Shown here in pieces: positions 60,401 through 64,000 of a stretch of 64,000 bases of DNA (the stretch's first letter is position 1; each line of letters opens with the position of its first letter). The stretch covers positions 863,733 through 927,732 of the forward strand of contig CP012157.1 of the NCBI GenBank assembly GCA_001602455.1. The letters are read 5' to 3'. Source of the DNA: Betaproteobacteria bacterium UKL13-2 (GTDB lineage Bacteria > Pseudomonadota > Gammaproteobacteria > Burkholderiales > Usitatibacteraceae). The notes beneath the pieces are model-generated. The model ran no database searches. It had not been told where the DNA came from and worked only from the letters and a program-made list of their open reading frames with translations. The position numbers were made by a program, and so were the translations under genes.

Positions 60401-61161
60401 TTGCTGGCGGTGCGGCGGGTGGATTCGCAGCGGGAGGCATACTTGGTGGCAATATCCAGAGTGCTTTAACTGGCGCTCTGACTGGGGCTATTTCCGGTGG
60501 AGTCGCTGGGCATTTTGGCAACAACTATTCACTCGCGCGAGTCGGTGCAGAAACCTTGGCTGGGGGTGTAACCTCAGCTATACGCGGCGGAAGCTTTAGG
60601 GACGGGATGCGGTCGGCGTTGGTCTTTTCGTTGGTCACTTACGGTGCTGTCAAGGCCCGCGAATTTGAGCTCGCGCACTCCGAGCGCACACCAGGACAAG
60701 TGGGTGAGAGTCCGGGGTTCAGGGGGATCGAAGGGAAAGGCGCAGGCGGGAGGCTAAATAGAGATTCTTGGCAGCAGAATTCGGACGAGCTTGGCGCTTT
60801 CGACCCGACGAGAGCAGACTGGTCGGAGGCGGTAGCTAAGTACCACAGCATCGTTAGGCCTAGCGCACTCGGCTGCCACCAAGGCGGGCCGGGATGTATG
60901 TTTGGCGTACCGTACGCTCCCAATAGTTTCCGTGACAATGTTGCCGAGGCGTTCGCAGGCGTCCATGACTTCCTGAATCATGTTCCGTTCTATAACGCAG
61001 ACGGGACTGCGCGCAATTTTTTGCCTCAATTTGGACGTGTCGGCTACTGGGCCGGGGAAGTCATCAGCGCTGCCAACGTGTTGGTTGCCGCACCGATCGT
61101 TGCTGTGTCGGCAGTGCCGGATGAGCTACGTTGGATCTTTAGTGAACGGAGGCGTCGATGA
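57421..61161 (+). CDS. 5'-truncated RHS cassette with tip 2
   Basis: An open frame of ~1245 codons (GTG 57427 is the first possible start). It is nearly identical to 50487-53345 of the giant gene: YD repeats and RHS core. After DPSGFSWWTRWR the tip is different: an Ala/Gly-rich hydrophobic region, then RADWSEAVAKYHS, GGPGCMFGVPYAPNSF and EAFAGVHDFLNH. It lacks signal peptide, SpvB and FG-GAP parts, so it is probably silent storage for recombination. A REP junction marks its 5' end. Tip activity is unknown. Confidence 0.75.
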   Translation, partial: RNVLYTFSSTPEAVGAAGVYSKATTSTYLNNAADWILGRLQTAEVTSAVPYTTLNSNPTRRSSYTYNATTGLLTNETVEPQAGAGSSAYLSTTYTYDIFGNRESANVVGLGVNRTSISRYCSAATAASHAGCTRNGRFPTSLENALGHQEVRTYDTRFGAVIGVTDANGLSASSLIDRMGRKFCETRADGAQTSTRWLSGGDGASSGGNAYYAVTTDSSGASGQQHFDLLNREVAVKSTTFAGGLATATTSFDGRGRKATVTRPVGAATGTTTFSYDDLNRVIAETGPGTASASMTYAGLVSTVTRASSAGNQTTTTHSNVRGEVVRVIDPRNGELRLQYDHHGNLERKSTQVGLDGTATGVGSNISDTTITYNVRGQKLTLTDPDTGTTTYSYNGAGELLSQTDAAYRSTSMTYDVLGRMRTRVDPNYNTTWLYDSTDGTANGSHCSNTAAGINNGKSRGRLCAVTSNDGNTSHTYDALARLSTSTQSVALTGRSYTQAVSYDGLSRVKRIVYPVTGLTLQNNYNSVGYLQTITEPANGSKVHWQALGRFDDGQISQMQYGINASTGGVFTSTRSYDSQGRISGISTIPTAGAGGGSTAIQNASFTFDAIGNLTSRSDSAAGVSLAPENFTYDLLNRLTSVSGGAGANKTHTYDSFGNLTTRTDTGSYTYQAGTHRLQNVTGGIATGNTVQSYTYNGAGDITQISGGNINGGGTRTITPSAFSVPLAISQPSSNHTNGTLSIQYGYTGDRVRLTERRPNRPTATPSNQHVNLTTYLLAGATALFEEDRLGAGNSSEPFRYRYKHSINTPEGTVSIVVIDAPWGGSGSSSMRSDRTFHRDHLGSTVAITDENGTEFLGYDAWGKRRNANGQDNNIAAWVGLSSKTDRGYTGHEHIDDIGLIHMNGRLYDPITGRMMSADPIIQAPYLLQNYNRYSYVMNNPLSLTDPSGFSWWTRWRKPILAIAAAAIIGPWVGNQVMWALAPTSANAAMIGAIAGGAAGGFAAGGILGGNIQSALTGALTGAISGGVAGHFGNNYSLARVGAETLAGGVTSAIRGGSFRDGMRSALVFSLVTYGAVKAREFELAHSERTPGQVGESPGFRGIEGKGAGGRLNRDSWQQNSDELGAFDPTRADWSEAVAKYHSIVRPSALGCHQGGPGCMFGVPYAPNSFRDNVAEAFAGVHDFLNHVPFYNADGTARNFLPQFGRVGYWAGEVISAANVLVAAPIVAVSAVPDELRWIFSERRRR

Positions 61162-61856
61162 GAGCAGCAGAAAAGGTGTTTGCAATTGGAATTTTCCCGT
61201 TGCTTATCGGTTGTGCGAATGCAACCGATCAAGTTGCCTTGCCGACACACGAAGCCCCGTTAGATTGGAACGACATCTTACAGGCGCGATACGCCGGTAC
61301 TGATTGCCCATTAATCTCGGGCGTTTATCGGTCGTCGGGTACTGAACGTATATTCAGCCAGATTGATGGTAAGCCGCAAGCCCCGAGAGATGGGTCTGCT
61401 GGGCCATGGAAAATCGGTTACAGCAAAAGGAGCGGAGCGCAGCAAGTGTTGGATATGACCGATCATCGCGTACCCAAAGGACTTGAACTTGGCGAAGTTC
61501 AAATTGTGCAGTTGAGCGGGACTCGATACGAAGTCTATCGTCCGCAGAAAGCGGGCAAAGTAGAAGTCGACGTGTTCGATTCAATCATGGGTGATTTCAA
61601 TTGCATTGGCGGAACGATCCATTTTCCGACTAACCGTAACTCGGGATCGAGTGATGGTACCACGCACTACATCGAATCGACTCGTTCCATGAGAGTCTCG
61701 AAGGACGGCGCGCTACTCATCAAGAGTAATCTCGGCTCCAAATCCAGCAGCTTGATTTTCTTTCGAAGTGAGGGCGTTTTTGAGATTTACGCTCGTTTCG
61801 TCAGACTGCGACACCCCGATCAATCTAAGGAGTCTAAGGGGCCACCGACGAATTAA
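61158..61856 (+). CDS. Candidate lipoprotein immunity protein of tip 2
   Basis: A 232-residue protein whose ATG overlaps the tip 2 stop (ATGA) and is preceded by GGAGG. A signal peptide with lipobox LIGC predicts an envelope lipoprotein. The mature part has further Cys residues and no domain I recognise. Coupling to the tip suggests immunity, and the location suggests that toxin 2 acts in the periplasm or membrane (inference). Confidence 0.65.
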   Translation: MRAAEKVFAIGIFPLLIGCANATDQVALPTHEAPLDWNDILQARYAGTDCPLISGVYRSSGTERIFSQIDGKPQAPRDGSAGPWKIGYSKRSGAQQVLDMTDHRVPKGLELGEVQIVQLSGTRYEVYRPQKAGKVEVDVFDSIMGDFNCIGGTIHFPTNRNSGSSDGTTHYIESTRSMRVSKDGALLIKSNLGSKSSSLIFFRSEGVFEIYARFVRLRHPDQSKESKGPPTN

Positions 61857-62037
61857 ATTCACCAAACTCCAATACTGGCGCGCACTTCCAGCCATTTCTG
61901 CCACAAACTGCCCATGAATAGGCGACTTTGTTTTTTTGCAAAACGTGCTGACAAACACGGTTGATCGCGGGTGTCGCCCTCGCGTGGAAGGTGCGGCACG
62001 GTGTCGATCCCCACGGCGGCGGGCTCACGTTCGTACC
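61857..62037. other. Junction region without gene
   Basis: About 180 nt after the lipoprotein gene with no gene. A short T run lies near 61931. RHS homology resumes abruptly at about 62038. Confidence 0.4.
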
Positions 62038-64000
62038 CTCACCGGCAGGAGCTACACCCAAGCGGTCAGTTACGACGGCATCAGCCGGGTCAAACGCATC
62101 GTCTACCCGGTCACCGGCTTAACACTGCAGAACAACTACAACAGTGCCGGCTACCTGCAAACCATTACCGAACCTGCCAATGGCAGTAAGGTGCATTGGC
62201 AAGCCTTGGGTCGCTTTGACGACGGCCAGATCAGTCAGATGCAATATGGCATCAATGCCAGCACAGGCGGCGTCTTCACCAGCACCCGTAGTTATGACAG
62301 CCAAGGCCGCATCAGTGGCATCAGCACGATTCCTACTGCTGGCGCAGGTGGTGGCAGTACCGCCATCCAAAACGCCAGCTTCACGTTTGACGCCATCGGC
62401 AACCTGACCAGCCGCAGCGACAGCGCACCCGGTGTCTCCCTCGCACAGGAAAACTTTACCTACGACCTCCTGAACCGCCTCACGAGTGTGAGCGGTGGTG
62501 CTGGCGCCAACAAAACCCACACCTACGACAGCTTCGGTAACCTCACCACCCGCACCGACACCGGCAGCTACACCTACCAAGCCGGCACCCATCGCCTACA
62601 GAATGTGACCGGTGGCATCGCCACCGGCAACACGGTGCAGAGCTACAGCTACAACAGCGCGGGCGACATCACCCAGATCAGTGGTGGCAACATCAACGGT
62701 GGTGGTACTAGGACCATCACCCCGTCTGCCTTCAGTGTGCCGCTGGCCATCAGCCAACCCTCCAGCAATCACACCAATGGCACCCTGAGCATCCAATACG
62801 GCTACACCGGCGACCGTGTCAGGCTGACCGAACGCCGACCCAACCGGCCCACGGCCACCCCGAGTAACCAACACGTCAACCTCACCACCTACCTGTTGGC
62901 AGGCTCAACCGCCTTGTTTGAAGAAGATCGGCTGGGGGCCGGCAACAGCAGCGAGCCGTTCCGCTACCGATACAAACACAGCATCAACACCCCGGAGGGC
63001 ACGGTCTCTATCGTCGTCATTGATGCACCGTGGGGCGGCAGTGGCAGTAGCAGCATGAGGAGCGACAGAACCTTCCATCGTGATCACCTAGGTTCCACCG
63101 TCGCCATCACCGATGAAAACGGCACCGAATTCCTAGGTTATGACGCTTGGGGTAAACGCCGTAACGCCAATGGGCAGGACAACAACATCGCCGCATGGGT
63201 GGGGTTGAGCAGTAAGACCGACCGTGGCTACACCGGCCACGAGCATATCGACGACATTGGTCTGATCCACATGAACGGGCGGCTGTATGACCCGATCACG
63301 GGCAGGATGATGAGTGCCGACCCGATCATCCAAGCACCGTATCTGTTGCAGAACTATAATCGCTACAGCTATGTGATGAACAACCCACTGAGCCTCACCG
63401 ACCCGAGTGGGTTTAGTTGGTGGACGCGGCACCGGCGGACGATTGGTGCGATCGCCGCCATCATCATCTTCCAACAACTCGGTGCACACTACGCCGCACA
63501 AGCGGGTACTGAAGCCGCCGCGGCGGGAGCAAACGCTGCATCGGCCGCCGCCCAGACGCAAGCCTTCTTCAATAGCATTGGCGGCTTCGCAGCAGGCGGG
63601 ATTGGCGGTGGTAACGTAGAAAGCGCGGTAATTGGTGCGATTACTGGTGGGTTCACGACTCTAGCTGGCGAATTGGCTGGCGTGGTGGGAGCGGCGGGAG
63701 GATCGGCTGGCGCTGTAGGGATACACGCCGTAGTTGGCTGCATGGGCGCATCGATCTCTGGCGGTGACTGTGGTCGCGGTGCGGTGAGCGCGGGCTTCTC
63801 TGAAATGGCGATACCGAGTGTCCACGATTTCACGCAAAGCTACTACGCACGGGTAGCGCTAATGAGTGCTGCAGGTGGCATCGGTTCACGACTCGCGGGT
63901 GGTAACTTCGCGAATGGGGCGGTGACTGGCGCGTTTGTTTACATGTTCAACTACTGTAGTCATGGTCAATGCACGAGTGATTTTGAGCAGTTCATGTACG
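62038..64000 (+). CDS. 5'-truncated RHS cassette with tip 3 (runs off the window)
   Basis: The frame is open from 61918 but has no ATG. From 62038 it encodes TGRSYTQAVSYDG and onward through the RHS core (DHLGSTVAITDENGTEF, SADPIIQAP) to DPSGFSWWTRHRR. A third, distinct tip follows, with an Ala-rich region and the conserved RLAGGNFANGAVTGAFVYMFN segment also seen as RLAGDKFANGATSAAFAYLFN in tip 1. The toxin end lies beyond 64000. Confidence 0.75.

Noticed and set aside
50439-63561. Long reverse-strand frames inside the RHS genes (for example 51138-51620 and 58072-58554)
   Set aside because: They are shadows of biased codon use in the Thr/Gly/Ser-rich coding strand, repeated identically in each RHS copy.

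Overview
The window looks like a chromosomal segment of a Gram-negative bacterium, most likely a betaproteobacterium. This is inferred from the housekeeping genes (a long HrpA, a TRAP transporter, lutABC, DUF2721 and DUF3147 proteins, lipoproteins); no rRNA or tRNA is present to fix the taxonomy.

Positions 1-16591 hold the most unusual region: a tandem array of small cassettes. A typical cassette reads: a REP-like repeat (core GGGGTCAGACAC); a reverse-strand gene fragment for the first ~59 residues of an HlyD-type secretion adaptor; a divergent promoter whose -35 (TTGACA) and -10 (TATATT) are separated by a poly-G run of 9 to 16; a conserved 5'UTR hairpin; a small gene for a double-glycine leader peptide (MRELSVNEVGFVSGG and variants); usually a hairpin or terminator; and one cargo gene. 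The cargo genes belong to unrelated protease or protease-like families: TraB/GumN (twice), CPBP/Abi (three), a ClpP-like lipoprotein and an HExxH metalloprotease. My reading is a phase-variable family of secreted bacteriocin-like or signalling peptides, each paired with a membrane or envelope protease that may act as immunity or peptide-inactivating partner. The array has been expanded by REP-to-REP recombination, by a segmental duplication at about 11.07 kb offset, and by an IS4-family element (two full copies plus remnants) and short MITE-like derivatives, all inserted in the REP core with 11-bp target duplications.

Positions 16592-41350 are mostly ordinary chromosome: an AAA/DUF4143 ATPase, DUF3147 and DUF2721 membrane proteins, a dienelactone hydrolase, an ATM1-type ABC exporter, an alpha/beta hydrolase, PbpG, the lactate-oxidation operon lutABC, a TRAP transporter (substrate protein, small and large permease), two hydroxyacid dehydrogenases, a glutathione transferase, HrpA, an aminotransferase and a START-like lipoprotein. 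The lut and TRAP genes together suggest uptake and oxidation of lactate or a related organic acid.

Positions 41351-64000 are an RHS polymorphic-toxin locus. A 4192-residue protein (Sec signal, Ig-like repeats, RCC1-like repeats, SpvB, FG-GAP, TcdB-like, YD repeats, RHS core) ends in a variable tip followed by a candidate immunity gene. Downstream lie an IS4 remnant, an AT-rich fragment resembling an AHH/HNH nuclease tip, a RAYT (REP-associated tyrosine transposase) unit bounded by inverted REPs, a 133-bp internally deleted derivative of that unit, a truncated transposase, and two 5'-truncated RHS cassettes with different tips. The first of these has its own candidate lipoprotein immunity gene; the second runs off the window. 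This is a reservoir of silent tips that could recombine into the expressed gene. The RAYT is the plausible source of the REPs that also punctuate the peptide array.
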